A stretch of DNA of 64,000 bases from Parasporobacterium paucivorans DSM 15970 (lineage in GTDB: Bacteria; Bacillota; Clostridia; Lachnospirales; Lachnospiraceae), in NCBI RefSeq assembly GCF_900141895.1, contig NZ_FQYT01000009.1:35024-99023 (forward strand), read 5' to 3'. Both the position numbers and the translations under genes were made by a program. Each line of letters opens with the position of its first letter. The first letter of the stretch is position 1. Under the pieces are notes generated by a model that saw nothing but the letters and a program-made list of their open reading frames with translations, searched no databases and had not been told where the DNA came from. Below, piece by piece: positions 10,201 to 17,902 of the stretch.

Positions 10201-10749
10201 AATTTTCTGGAGTTCATGGGATGTCCTGAAACCGTCAAAAAAGTTGATGAAAGGCATTCTTCCCTTGATTGCAGAGAGATGGGATACAGGTGTCAAATCC
10301 ATTACTTCCTGTACGCTTGAACAGCAAAGAATCGCACTTCCGGTCTGACGGCAAGCATAAATATCCGACTGATCTCCAAATATTGACAAGGCATGTGTTG
10401 CAATTGCTCTGGCTGAAACATCAAAAACTGCCGGCAGTCTTTCACCAGCCATTTTATAAAGATTTGGAATCATAAGAAGCAGACCCTGGGAACAGGTAAA
10501 TGTTGTTGTCAATGCGCCGGCTGTCAATGAACCGTGTACCGCTCCTGCGGCTCCCGCCTCTGATTGCATTTCCGTAACTGCTACTTCCTGGCCGAATATG
10601 TTCTCTCTTTCTTCAGTTGACCACTTGTCGGCTAATTCAGCCATTACTGAAGATGGTGTGATTGGATAGATAGCCGCAACGTCTGAATAAGCATACGATA
10701 CGTGAGCTGCCGCTGTGTTTCCATCCATGGTTTTCATTTTTCTTGCCAT
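7225..10749 (-). CDS. nifJ: pyruvate:ferredoxin (flavodoxin) oxidoreductase
   Basis: PFOR oxidises pyruvate to acetyl-CoA and CO2 and reduces ferredoxin; it is the main entry to acetyl-CoA in Clostridia. The single chain of 1174 residues has the expected domain order: N-terminal TPP-interacting domain (YAYSDVAAIYPITPSS), domain II, a 2[4Fe-4S] ferredoxin insert (CIQCNQCSYVC near residue 688 and CTGCGSCVAVC near 743), the cluster site ACAGCGETPY near 816, and the TPP motif GDGWAYDIGFGG near 966 with DTEVYSNTGGQ. An upstream in-frame ATG exists at 10770, but the ATG at 10749 has AGGAGG 7 bases upstream and gives the usual MARKMKTMDGN start. It is monocistronic or leads into the envelope genes. 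Confidence 0.97.
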   Translation of the reverse strand: MARKMKTMDGNTAAAHVSYAYSDVAAIYPITPSSVMAELADKWSTEERENIFGQEVAVTEMQSEAGAAGAVHGSLTAGALTTTFTCSQGLLLMIPNLYKMAGERLPAVFDVSARAIATHALSIFGDQSDIYACRQTGSAILCCSSVQEVMDLTPVSHLSAIKGRMPFINFFDGFRTSHELQKIQVWDYEQLKDMMDMEAVEAFRNGALNPNHPVQMGSAQNPDIFFQVREAANTHYSNLIPVIEDQMKKVNEKIGTDYKFFNYYGAEDAEHVIIAMGSVCETIEETIDYLVKQGHKVGVIKVRVFRPFSAEHLLNAIPDSVKKISVLDKSKEPGAVGEPLYMDVVTALKGTKFNDLTIFRGRYGLGSKDTNSAQIISVFKNNEKPQFTLGINDDITGLSLDITEAPLTAPDSIINCKFWGLGADGTVGANKNSIKIIGDNTDMYAQAYFDYDSKKSGGVTISHLRFGNVPIKSTYLIDKANFVACHNPSYVRKYNMVQDLKEGGAFLLNCSWDMNELEEHLPGQAKRYMAENNIQFYTIDGIKVGKEIGLGGRINTVLQSAFFKLSNIIPEEKAIELMKAAALSSYGNKGEDIVNMNYKAIERGAQDVHKIEIPASWKNAADEELGNKVASGRKDVIDFVNNIQSAVNSQNGNSLPVSAFTEYAEGNTPLGTAAYEKRGIAVDVPEWDAETCIQCNQCSYVCPHACIRPVVMTEAEYASAPAAMKAKDMTGMPGYKFAITITPMDCTGCGSCVAVCPGNKKAQTLKLQPLESQMAQQEVFAYAQTIPAKEDVTDKFKETTVKGSQFKQPLLEFSGACAGCGETPYAKLVTQLFGDRMYIANATGCSSIWGNSSPSTPYTCNSEGKGPAWSNSLFEDNAEFGFGMKLAQDALRKGISKKLETLAAGTDNTDVKAAITEYFDTYNEGSLNRKASNRLIKALEACGCSEGKDILKNKDFISKKSQWIFGGDGWAYDIGFGGVDHVIASGQDVNILVMDTEVYSNTGGQSSKATPLGAVAQFAAGGKPIKQKDLAAIAMSYGYVYVAQISQGADYNQCIKALAEAESYNGPSLVIAYAPCINHGIRGGMKNAQLVEKTAVTSGYWNLFRFDPRRKEEGLNPLVVDSKQPSTPYRDFLTNEVRFSSLMRKDPEKAERLFAEAEKNAMEKYSHLEKLANM

Positions 10750-10782
10750 TATATTTCCTCCTAAAATCATTCATAAATGTTG

Positions 10783-10800
10783 TGTACTAAAATCAGTACA
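10783..10800. promoter_or_regulatory. inverted repeat in nifJ leader, candidate operator
   Basis: A perfect inverted repeat (TGTACT, 6-base spacer, AGTACA) lies between the predicted nifJ -10 box and the start codon, about 9-26 bases after the predicted transcription start. It could be an operator or a small 5' hairpin. It does not match the Rex consensus. Confidence 0.45.
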
Positions 10801-10815
10801 AAAGACAATGGTAGT

Positions 10816-10844
10816 ATTATAACACCATATTTTTTTAAAAACAA
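10816..10844 (-). promoter_or_regulatory. nifJ promoter
   Basis: On the minus strand TTGTTT (10839-10844), a 17-base spacer and a perfect TATAAT (10816-10821) with an upstream TG (extended -10) point at nifJ. Transcription would begin near 10809. Confidence 0.7.
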
Positions 10845-10897
10845 GAACTAATGTATGAATTATAATATTTTTTTTAAACTGTATAAGTATTATGGCA

Positions 10898-10908
10898 TAT
10901 GATATAAT
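10898..10908 (+). promoter_or_regulatory. promoter of the AlkD-like gene (extended -10)
   Basis: TGATATAAT (extended -10) lies 35 bases before the start codon of the plus-strand gene; no good -35 is visible, which is common for extended -10 promoters. It is back to back with the nifJ promoter. Confidence 0.5.
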
Positions 10909-10943
10909 AGTTTTAATGATTTTATATAAAATAGGAGTTAATT

Positions 10944-11681
10944 ATGAACTTTATATGTAAAAAATGGACAAATGATAATTATAATGTATTTTTGGCTTTC
11001 CTATTGAACAAACAGGACAGTCAATACCGTCAGTTTATGGAAAAACTTCTGCCAGGTGTTTCAAACTTGATTGGAATACGCATGCCGGTTCTGCATGAAG
11101 CTGCAAAACAAATCGCAAAAGGAGATGTGCTGTCATTCCTTAGTGTAGCCCGGGACACAAATTATGAGGAAGTTCTTGTGCAGGGATTGGTAATCGGCCG
11201 CTATAAAACAGATTACCAGGAATTTATGGTTTTGTTTGCCAATCATATCGACAAAATAAACAGCTGGGGTGCATGTGATTCGTTCTGTTCTGGTCTGAAG
11301 AATTTCGGAAATCATAAAGAGGATTTTTTTGGAGAAATACCCGGATTTCTAAAATCTGAAAATGTCTGGCACATACGTATTGGTCTGGTTATGATGATTT
11401 ATTACTATTTGGATGATATTTATATAGAAGAAGTGCTTCGTCTCTGCGACCATGTTTCAGACGAAAATTATTATGTAAAGATGGCGCAGGCATGGCTTAT
11501 CAGCTCTGCCTGCACAAAATATCCGTCTCAGACACTCATGTACCTGGAAAATTCTACAGGTTTGGACATATGGACATATAATAAATCATTGCAGAAGATA
11601 CGTGAATCCAGGAAGGTTTCTGATGAAACCAAATCCCGGATTAGGATGCTCAAAAAGCTGAATCAACGGGAAATCTCATGA
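10944..11681 (+). CDS. DNA alkylation repair protein, AlkD-like
   Basis: The 245-residue all-helical protein fits the AlkD family of HEAT-repeat DNA glycosylases, which remove alkylated purines without base flipping. The family pattern is seen in a YxxFLxxLLP-like opening, repeated helix pairs, and the central INSWGACDSF segment where AlkD has its conserved Trp and Asp. It is the only gene on the plus strand in the first 26 kb. Its 3' end overlaps the convergent pdp gene by 19 bases. The substrate range of this branch is not known. Confidence 0.75.
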   Translation: MNFICKKWTNDNYNVFLAFLLNKQDSQYRQFMEKLLPGVSNLIGIRMPVLHEAAKQIAKGDVLSFLSVARDTNYEEVLVQGLVIGRYKTDYQEFMVLFANHIDKINSWGACDSFCSGLKNFGNHKEDFFGEIPGFLKSENVWHIRIGLVMMIYYYLDDIYIEEVLRLCDHVSDENYYVKMAQAWLISSACTKYPSQTLMYLENSTGLDIWTYNKSLQKIRESRKVSDETKSRIRMLKKLNQREIS

Positions 11682-12994
11682 ATCCCATCTTTTGTCAGTA
11701 TCCATTTAATCAGAGACGGTTTTTCCACCGGTAAATCGCTGAAGGAATAAGCATCCAAAAGTTTTCTGGCCGCCTGACTGACTTTGTCAGGATCGTTTCC
11801 ATGCATGACGGCAATAGTCTCACCGGATTCTGTCCAGTCGCCTATCTTTTTGCTCAGGACTACTCCTACAGAAAGGTCAATCACGCTTTCCTTTGTCTCT
11901 CTACCTCCGCCCAAGGCAAGGGAAACCAGACCGATTTCACTTGTTTTGATTCCGCATACATATCCAGAAACCTCTGACTTGATTTCCTGGATTATGGATG
12001 CACTTGGCAATCTTGCAGTATCAAAAACCGGAGATGAATCTCCTCCCTGGGCCTCGATAAATTGAGCCAGCTTTCGAAGGGCGCTTTTATCTCTGATTGA
12101 ATTTTCTAATTTCACTCTGGCCTCTTCGGTTGTATCTGCTTTCCTGGCGAGAAGCAGCATGTACGAACCAAGAGTCAGGCACAATTCCCTTAGCTCTTTA
12201 TCGCCCTCTCCAGCAAGAGTCTCAATGGCCTCCCGGACTTCCAGTGCGTTGCCGACTGCGCGCCCCAGGGGCTGGTTCATATCGGATATTATGGCGATTG
12301 TGTTTCTGCCAGCCCCATTTCCGATTTCGACCATTTCCCTGGCAAGAGCAATGGCATCATCTTCCTTTTCCATAAACGCTCCATTGCCGACCTTAACATC
12401 CAGCACGATGGCATCTGCACCTGCCGCCAGTTTTTTACTCATTATGCTGCTTGCAATCAATGATATCTGATCGACTGTAGCCGTCACATCCCGGAGGGCA
12501 TAAATCTTCTTGTCCGCCGGAGCAAGATCCTTGCTTTGGCCGATGATGGATATTTTGATTTCATTAACATTTTTTACAAATTGTGCCGGCGACATTTCTG
12601 TAGAAAAACCTCGGAAACTCTCCAATTTGTCTATCGTACCTCCCGTATGTCCCAATCCCCGGCCTGACATTTTTGCCACAGGAACACCGCAGGCTGCCAC
12701 CATCGGTCCCAATGCCAGGGAAGTTTTATCCCCTACACCGCCTGTACTGTGTTTATCAACCTTAATGCCATCTATTCCTGACAGATCAACAATTTCACCG
12801 CTGTTAGCCATCGCCATCGTCAGATGGATTGTTTCGTCTTCAGTCATACCCCTGAAATAAACCGCCATCAGAAAAGCGGACATTTGATAGTCTGGTATCC
12901 GTCCCTCAGTATAGTCCGTAACGATAAAACCAATTTCTTCTTTGGACAAAATCTCTCCATCACGCTTTTTTTGAATCAAATCGATCATCCGCAT
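11663..12994 (-). CDS. pdp: pyrimidine-nucleoside phosphorylase
   Basis: Pdp cleaves uridine, thymidine and deoxyuridine with phosphate to base and (deoxy)ribose-1-phosphate. The 443-residue product has the signature KHSTGGVGDKTSLAL near residue 80 and the GHTGGTIDKLES motif. Frame extends to 13045 inside deoB, but ATG at 12994 follows a GGGG site and gives the standard MRMIDLIQKKRDG start. It follows deoB by 16 bases, so the pair channels nucleosides to pentose-5-phosphate. The symbol deoA is an alternative; pdp is usual for Gram-positives. Confidence 0.92.
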   Translation of the reverse strand: MRMIDLIQKKRDGEILSKEEIGFIVTDYTEGRIPDYQMSAFLMAVYFRGMTEDETIHLTMAMANSGEIVDLSGIDGIKVDKHSTGGVGDKTSLALGPMVAACGVPVAKMSGRGLGHTGGTIDKLESFRGFSTEMSPAQFVKNVNEIKISIIGQSKDLAPADKKIYALRDVTATVDQISLIASSIMSKKLAAGADAIVLDVKVGNGAFMEKEDDAIALAREMVEIGNGAGRNTIAIISDMNQPLGRAVGNALEVREAIETLAGEGDKELRELCLTLGSYMLLLARKADTTEEARVKLENSIRDKSALRKLAQFIEAQGGDSSPVFDTARLPSASIIQEIKSEVSGYVCGIKTSEIGLVSLALGGGRETKESVIDLSVGVVLSKKIGDWTESGETIAVMHGNDPDKVSQAARKLLDAYSFSDLPVEKPSLIKWILTKDGIHEISR

Positions 12995-13010
12995 AAACAG
13001 CACCCCTTTT

Positions 13011-14186
13011 TTATTCAAATATTTCATTTTTGAAGCTTTTCCCAATCCGAAGTGAACTTAATCCAAAAATATCCGCAATAGTCTGGCCTGCATCAGCAAA
13101 GGTAGCCCTGATCCCTAAATCAACCCCTTTTTTCAGGCCATGTCCGTACAAAAGAAGGGGAACGTATTCCCTTGTATGATCTGTTCCGGCAGTGGTCGGG
13201 TCACACCCGTGGTCGGCTGTTATCATCAAAATGTCTGTACTTTTCATGCGGTCAAGGATCTCAGTCAGGCGGGCATCGAAATCCTCCAGCCCCCTTCCGT
13301 AACCTTCATAATCATTCCGGTGTCCCCATTTTGAGTCAAATTCAACCAGATTGGTAAATATGAAGCCACTTTCAACTGTGTCCATCATGTCGAGAGTTTT
13401 GTCTATTCCGTCCATATTATCTTTCGTGTGGACCGCTTTCGTCAGTCCGACACCAGCAAATATATCTTCGATTTTCCCTACTCCAGCAACTTCTCGTCCG
13501 CTTTCTGATATTCTCACCATCAGATTGTCTTTATCCGGCGCAATGGAATAATCCCTCCTTCTGTATGTTCTTTCAAAATGTCCTTCTGATCCAATAAATG
13601 GCCTTGCTATTACACGCCCTACATTATATTCACCCGTAAGGATTTCTCTGGCCTTCCTGCACATTTCATAAATTTCTTCAATTGGATAAATTTCTTCATG
13701 ACAGGCAATCTGAAATACACTGTCCGCAGAAGTATAGATGATTGGCTTGCGGGTTTCCATATGCTCTTTTCCCAACAGCTCTATTATCTCTGTCCCGGAG
13801 GCTGGGTAGTTCCCCAGAATTCCTGGAAGATTGCATTCCTTTATAAATCTTTCGATGATTTCTTCCGGGAAACCATTTGGATAAACTGGAAACTGAGTTT
13901 TTGTATGTATACCCATCAGCTCCCAATGGCCGGTCGTCGTATCCTTTCCTGCAGATAATTCAGCCATTTTCCCAAAACAGCCTGCAGGTGAAACAGCCTG
14001 TTGGAGTACGTCAACTCCTTCGATATTTCCGATGCCCAATTTAATCAGATTAGGTATATTAAGTCCGTTTCTTGCTTTCGCGACATGGCTGAGAGTATTA
14101 GCACCCACATCGCCATATTTTTCGGCATCCGGGAGATATCCGGCTCCAACGCTGTCAAGGATTATCATTATTATTCGGCTTGTCAT
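13011..14186 (-). CDS. deoB: phosphopentomutase
   Basis: DeoB converts (deoxy)ribose-1-phosphate to the 5-phosphate, the step after Pdp. The 391-residue protein of the alkaline-phosphatase superfamily opens with IMIILDSVGAGYLPDA, has GKDTTTGHWE (catalytic Thr) near residue 82, and the metal site ADHGCDPTTAGTDHTRE near residue 315. It sits between xerD and pdp, an order shared by Bacillus and many Clostridia. Confidence 0.96.
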   Translation of the reverse strand: MTSRIIMIILDSVGAGYLPDAEKYGDVGANTLSHVAKARNGLNIPNLIKLGIGNIEGVDVLQQAVSPAGCFGKMAELSAGKDTTTGHWELMGIHTKTQFPVYPNGFPEEIIERFIKECNLPGILGNYPASGTEIIELLGKEHMETRKPIIYTSADSVFQIACHEEIYPIEEIYEMCRKAREILTGEYNVGRVIARPFIGSEGHFERTYRRRDYSIAPDKDNLMVRISESGREVAGVGKIEDIFAGVGLTKAVHTKDNMDGIDKTLDMMDTVESGFIFTNLVEFDSKWGHRNDYEGYGRGLEDFDARLTEILDRMKSTDILMITADHGCDPTTAGTDHTREYVPLLLYGHGLKKGVDLGIRATFADAGQTIADIFGLSSLRIGKSFKNEIFE

Positions 14187-14218
14187 AATTATATACCTCC
14201 ATTTTATTTGAGTAAATC

Positions 14219-14249
14219 AAAGCCCATCCTACCCTCTAGGATGGGCTTT
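14219..14249 (-). terminator. hairpin overlapping the xerD stop
   Basis: A perfect 12-bp stem (arms start AAAGCCCATCCT) with a 7-base loop spans the last codons of xerD. The minus strand continues with only a short T-poor stretch, so termination is plausible but incomplete; deoB begins 33 bases further on. Confidence 0.65.
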
Positions 14250-15113
14250 CGCATATACATCGCGTATTTTGTTGTTGGTCAGGTTGGCGTAGATTTGAGT
14301 CGTGGAAATGTCTGAATGCCCCATCATTTCCTGTACCGCTTTTAAATCGGCTCCATTTGCCACTAAATGAGCAGCAAAGGAGTGTCTAAGCGTATGGGGG
14401 GTAATATCCGAAGATATCCCGGCTTTTTCCCCATAATGTTTGATCAGTTTCCAGAATCCCTGTCTGCTCATCGGTTTTCCTGAACAGTTCACAAAAAGAG
14501 CATCAATGGACTGGTCTTTAACCATGGAACTCCTCGTATTATAAATATATTTTGTAAGAGCCTGCTTGGCAGCCCTCCCGAAAGGGACGGCCCTTTCCCC
14601 ATTGTTCTCGTGACAGGAAATATACCCAAGCTGCATGTTGACATCGTTTACCTTTAAATTAATCAGTTCGCTGACCCGCATTCCGGTCGCATACAAAAGT
14701 TCGAGCATTGCCTTGTCCCTATGGTCTTTCAGAGACTTTCCAGATGGCTGGCTCAGAAGAAGATCTACTTCCTCAATGCTGAGGATGCCCGGTAATTGTT
14801 TGACAACCTTAGGCGGTTTAATCAGGTCCGTGGGTTCCCTGGCAATCTTACCTTCCTGATTCAGATAGTGAAAAAATGATTTCATAGATGCAATATTTCT
14901 CGAAATAGTGGAAGGTGCACTCCCTTTTCTCTCAAGATACAGGATGTAGGAATTCACATTTGTGCCGACCGCACCGCTGAAATTCCTTATGTCCATCCCT
15001 TCAAAATATTCTGCCATTTTATACAAATCCCTTTTGTATGAAATGACTGTGTTTTCCGATTTCTTCTTAACCCCTCGTAAATAAGAAATGAAATTGTCAA
15101 TTTCTGTCCTCAT
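14229..15113 (-). CDS. xerD: tyrosine recombinase XerD
   Basis: XerD works with XerC at dif to resolve chromosome dimers. The product (294 residues) has a SAM-like N-terminal domain and a C-terminal catalytic domain with Arg in ATGMRVSEL, the HTLRHSFAAHL box, and MGHSDISTTQIYANL with the nucleophile Tyr. In-frame ATGs exist at 15158 and 15125, but the predicted promoter would start RNA near 15163, and ATG at 15113 has GAGGGG just upstream and matches the normal XerD N-terminus, so I place the start there. Its neighbour deoB and its length favour XerD over XerC. Confidence 0.9.
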   Translation of the reverse strand: MRTEIDNFISYLRGVKKKSENTVISYKRDLYKMAEYFEGMDIRNFSGAVGTNVNSYILYLERKGSAPSTISRNIASMKSFFHYLNQEGKIAREPTDLIKPPKVVKQLPGILSIEEVDLLLSQPSGKSLKDHRDKAMLELLYATGMRVSELINLKVNDVNMQLGYISCHENNGERAVPFGRAAKQALTKYIYNTRSSMVKDQSIDALFVNCSGKPMSRQGFWKLIKHYGEKAGISSDITPHTLRHSFAAHLVANGADLKAVQEMMGHSDISTTQIYANLTNNKIRDVYAKAHPRG

Positions 15114-15169
15114 ATAACCCCTCATTCTTTGTAAACATAATCCGTCCTTATCAATCATGACTACCTACC

Positions 15170-15198
15170 ATTATATATGTAAACTCAAAGAAAATCAA
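15170..15198 (-). promoter_or_regulatory. xerD promoter
   Basis: TTGATT (15193-15198), 17-base spacer and perfect TATAAT (15170-15175) on the minus strand. It separates xerD from the nudF transcript. Confidence 0.7.
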
Positions 15199-15261
15199 AT
15201 ATAAATAGGTTACATAAAATACAAGATATTGTTACATGGTTATACGAAGTCCCGTATATTG

Positions 15262-15792
15262 TTATGCGTTATATGCATAGGCAAAAATTGAGCTGATTGT
15301 CTTGGCATCTTCTATTTGTCCTTCATAAATCATCTGAATGATATCCTTTAATCTGAACTCCTCGATTTCTATGAATTCATCCGGATCCAGATTCTGGTGG
15401 GTTCTGGTAAGGTTCCGGGCAACATACACATCAATGTTTTCGTTCGTAAAGGCTACAGCGGTTTTTAACCGGATCAGAAACTCCATGCTTCCGGCTGTAA
15501 ATCCTGTTTCTTCTTCTAACTCCCGTGCAGCGCAGATCATTGTTGAGGTATCTCCTGGGTTGATGCCGCCGGCAGGTATTTCCAGCGTTGCCCTGTCCAG
15601 GGAATTTCTGTACTGCCTCACTAAAAGAATATTATTATCATCATTGACCGGAACAACGGCGGCTGCTCCGTTGTGAGTGACATGATCCCATTTTGCAGTC
15701 CTCCCGTCCGGCAGCTGAATCGTATCTGTGTAAAAATCGATGATGGAACCTCTGTGGACCAGTTCTCTTTTTAATCGCTTGAAATTAATCAT
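15262..15792 (-). CDS. nudF: Nudix hydrolase, ADP-ribose pyrophosphatase type
   Basis: The 176-residue protein resembles bacterial NudF, which hydrolyses ADP-ribose to AMP and ribose-5-phosphate. It has the family opening (RGSIIDFYTDTIQLPDG), the EIPAGG segment and a Nudix box with REL-EEETGF at residues 90-98. The first Glu of the box is replaced by Thr (T82). The frame extends to 15906 inside proC; I chose ATG at 15792 because it follows the proC stop, has an AAGGA site and matches the family start. It is likely cotranscribed with proC and the aminotransferase. Confidence 0.85.
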   Translation of the reverse strand: MINFKRLKRELVHRGSIIDFYTDTIQLPDGRTAKWDHVTHNGAAAVVPVNDDNNILLVRQYRNSLDRATLEIPAGGINPGDTSTMICAARELEEETGFTAGSMEFLIRLKTAVAFTNENIDVYVARNLTRTHQNLDPDEFIEIEEFRLKDIIQMIYEGQIEDAKTISSIFAYAYNA

Positions 15793-15805
15793 CCCTATAT
15801 CCTTC

Positions 15806-16609
15806 TCATTCTCCCTGAAGCTTTTGATTTTTTTCATAACATGCATCTGTAGCTTTGAATACGGCATTTCTGAACCCATATTCCTCCAAGGCCGCCACTC
15901 CTGCAATCGTAGTCCCGCCCGGAGAACAGACCCTGTCTTTTAATATGCCCGGATGTTCACCTGTTTCCAGCACCATCTTTGCGGAACCCAATACGGATGA
16001 AGCCGCAAATTTATAGGCCATATCCCTTGGCATTCCATATTTAACGACACTATCCGCCAATGCCTCAATAAACATATAAACATAGGCAGGGGAACTTCCG
16101 CTGGCACATACGACTGCATTCATTAATGCTTCATCTACCCGAACCATTTCACCAATGGAACGGAATATATTTTCTATCAGTTTTTCTTCATCTGAGGAAA
16201 AACGATCTTTCTGATATGCGACACCTGTTATACCCGCGCCAACAAGGGCTGGTGTATTGGGCATCACCCGGACGATCCGGGGATTAAATTCTAGTTTGGA
16301 ACTAAGATAATCAATACGGATACCAGGTGCAAGAGATATTACAATATCATCTTCCTTTACGATATTGCTTATGTCTTGCAGAACACTTTCATAGTATTGA
16401 GGCTTGACGGCAAGGATGATTACTTTGGCCAGCTTGGCACATTCAGCATTTGTATTGACATATTTTACATTTGTAATTTTTTCTACGTTTTCCATTCTTT
16501 CCTGAGATGCATCGGTAAACACGATACCGGATGCATCAAAACAGCTCAGCATTCCTTTAAGCATTGCATATCCCATGTTTCCCATTCCAATAAAACCAAT
16601 ATCAGCCAT
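15806..16609 (-). CDS. proC: pyrroline-5-carboxylate reductase
   Basis: ProC reduces pyrroline-5-carboxylate to proline with NAD(P)H. The 267-residue protein begins with the Rossmann motif GFIGMGNMGYAM, has AVKPQYYE and RVMPNTPALVGAG in the middle, and the C-terminal signature GVAALEEYGFRNAV following SPGGTTIAG. It lies 18 bases after the aminotransferase gene on the same strand. Confidence 0.95.
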   Translation of the reverse strand: MADIGFIGMGNMGYAMLKGMLSCFDASGIVFTDASQERMENVEKITNVKYVNTNAECAKLAKVIILAVKPQYYESVLQDISNIVKEDDIVISLAPGIRIDYLSSKLEFNPRIVRVMPNTPALVGAGITGVAYQKDRFSSDEEKLIENIFRSIGEMVRVDEALMNAVVCASGSSPAYVYMFIEALADSVVKYGMPRDMAYKFAASSVLGSAKMVLETGEHPGILKDRVCSPGGTTIAGVAALEEYGFRNAVFKATDACYEKNQKLQGE

Positions 16610-16627
16610 TATATGTTCTCCCTTGTA

Positions 16628-17830
16628 TTATTTTTCCAGGCTTTTGACAAAATCTGCAATACGCCCCATACCTTTTTCTATCTGTTCCCGAGAAATGGCA
16701 TATGAAAGGCGCATATACTCGGGTGCACCGAAGTCAGCACATGGAATGACTGCAAGCAGAAAATCTTCTATCAGAATTCGTGCCACTTTAGCAGCTGATT
16801 CCAGAGTCTCCCCTTTATATTTCATATCCAGTATGCCAGACAAATCTACAAAAAGATAAAAAGCTCCTTGCGGCTCTAATGCAGAAAGATAATCTATTTC
16901 CCCAAGAAGACGATAAATCAGTTTTTTCCTTTCTTCAAACTCATTTTTCATATCCAGTACTGGCTGCTGGTCGCCTTCTAAAGCAGCTATTGCCGCCTTC
17001 TGCGCAATGGAATTTGGATTTGAGGTCTGATGACTCTGAATGCCGGACATCAATTTTGCAATCGCCAGTGATGAACCAGTAAAGCCAATCCTCCACCCTG
17101 TCATGGCATAGCTCTTTGATAAACCATTTACTGTGATGGTTCTTTCATATATATCGTTTCCAAGCGAGGCAATGCTGATATGCTTATTATCCCCATATGT
17201 CAGTTTTTCATAAATTTCGTCGGAAATGACATAAATATTATTCTTTACAGCATAATCGGCAATAGCCTGCAGTTCATCTCTGGAGTACATCATTCCAGTA
17301 GGGTTATTCGGAGAATTGAGAACCAATACTTTCGTCTTGTCTGTCGTCACTGCCTGCAGTTTTTCGGGTGTCACTTTAAATCCGTCTAACTTTTCACCTT
17401 TCACAAATACTGGTACTCCTGAGGCCAGTCGAACAATTTCCGGATAGCTCAGCCAGTAAGGCACCGGAATGATCACCTCGTCACCGGGATTCAACAATGC
17501 CGTGAATATATTTGTCAGAGAGTGCTTTCCGCCATTGCTTATGACAATTTGGTCAGGCTTATATTCAAGATTATTATCGGCCTTGAATTTTTCGGAAATG
17601 GCAGCTTTAAGTTCAGGCATTCCTGAAGCATTTGTGTATTTTGTAAAGCCTTCACGAATAGACGTAATGGCTGCTTCGCATATATAGTCTGGTGTATTAT
17701 AATCCGGTTCCCCCGCCACGAAACCTACTATATCCAATCCTTTTGACTTCAATTCTTTTGATTTTGCAGTTATAGCAAGGGTGGAAGATGGTTTTACCTC
17801 TAAAGCTTTTCTTGAAAATTCCAATGACAT
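16628..17830 (-). CDS. PLP-dependent aminotransferase, aspartate aminotransferase type
   Basis: This 400-residue fold-type I class I aminotransferase matches the aspartate aminotransferase (AspB/AAT I-gamma) group. Seen: LNSPNNPTGMMYSRDEL, SDEIYEKLTYG and the PLP lysine in GLSKSYAMTGWRIGF near residue 237, and a C-terminal Arg (MRLSYA) for the substrate carboxylate. It would exchange the amino group between aspartate (or a similar acid) and 2-oxoglutarate. The start ATG at 17830 has GGAGG 6 bases upstream. Substrate specificity is inferred only. Confidence 0.88.
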   Translation of the reverse strand: MSLEFSRKALEVKPSSTLAITAKSKELKSKGLDIVGFVAGEPDYNTPDYICEAAITSIREGFTKYTNASGMPELKAAISEKFKADNNLEYKPDQIVISNGGKHSLTNIFTALLNPGDEVIIPVPYWLSYPEIVRLASGVPVFVKGEKLDGFKVTPEKLQAVTTDKTKVLVLNSPNNPTGMMYSRDELQAIADYAVKNNIYVISDEIYEKLTYGDNKHISIASLGNDIYERTITVNGLSKSYAMTGWRIGFTGSSLAIAKLMSGIQSHQTSNPNSIAQKAAIAALEGDQQPVLDMKNEFEERKKLIYRLLGEIDYLSALEPQGAFYLFVDLSGILDMKYKGETLESAAKVARILIEDFLLAVIPCADFGAPEYMRLSYAISREQIEKGMGRIADFVKSLEK

Positions 17831-17868
17831 ACAGTGCCTCCAATAAAATTATTATATTTTATATTAAC

Positions 17869-17898
17869 AAAAAAGCGCGATATAATCACGCTTTTTTT
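17869..17898 (-). terminator. rho-independent terminator of rny
   Basis: An A-rich/GCG stem with a 7-9 base loop and a TTTTTT run on the minus strand, directly after the rny stop and before the aminotransferase. Confidence 0.8.
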
Positions 17899-17902
17899 GT
17901 TT

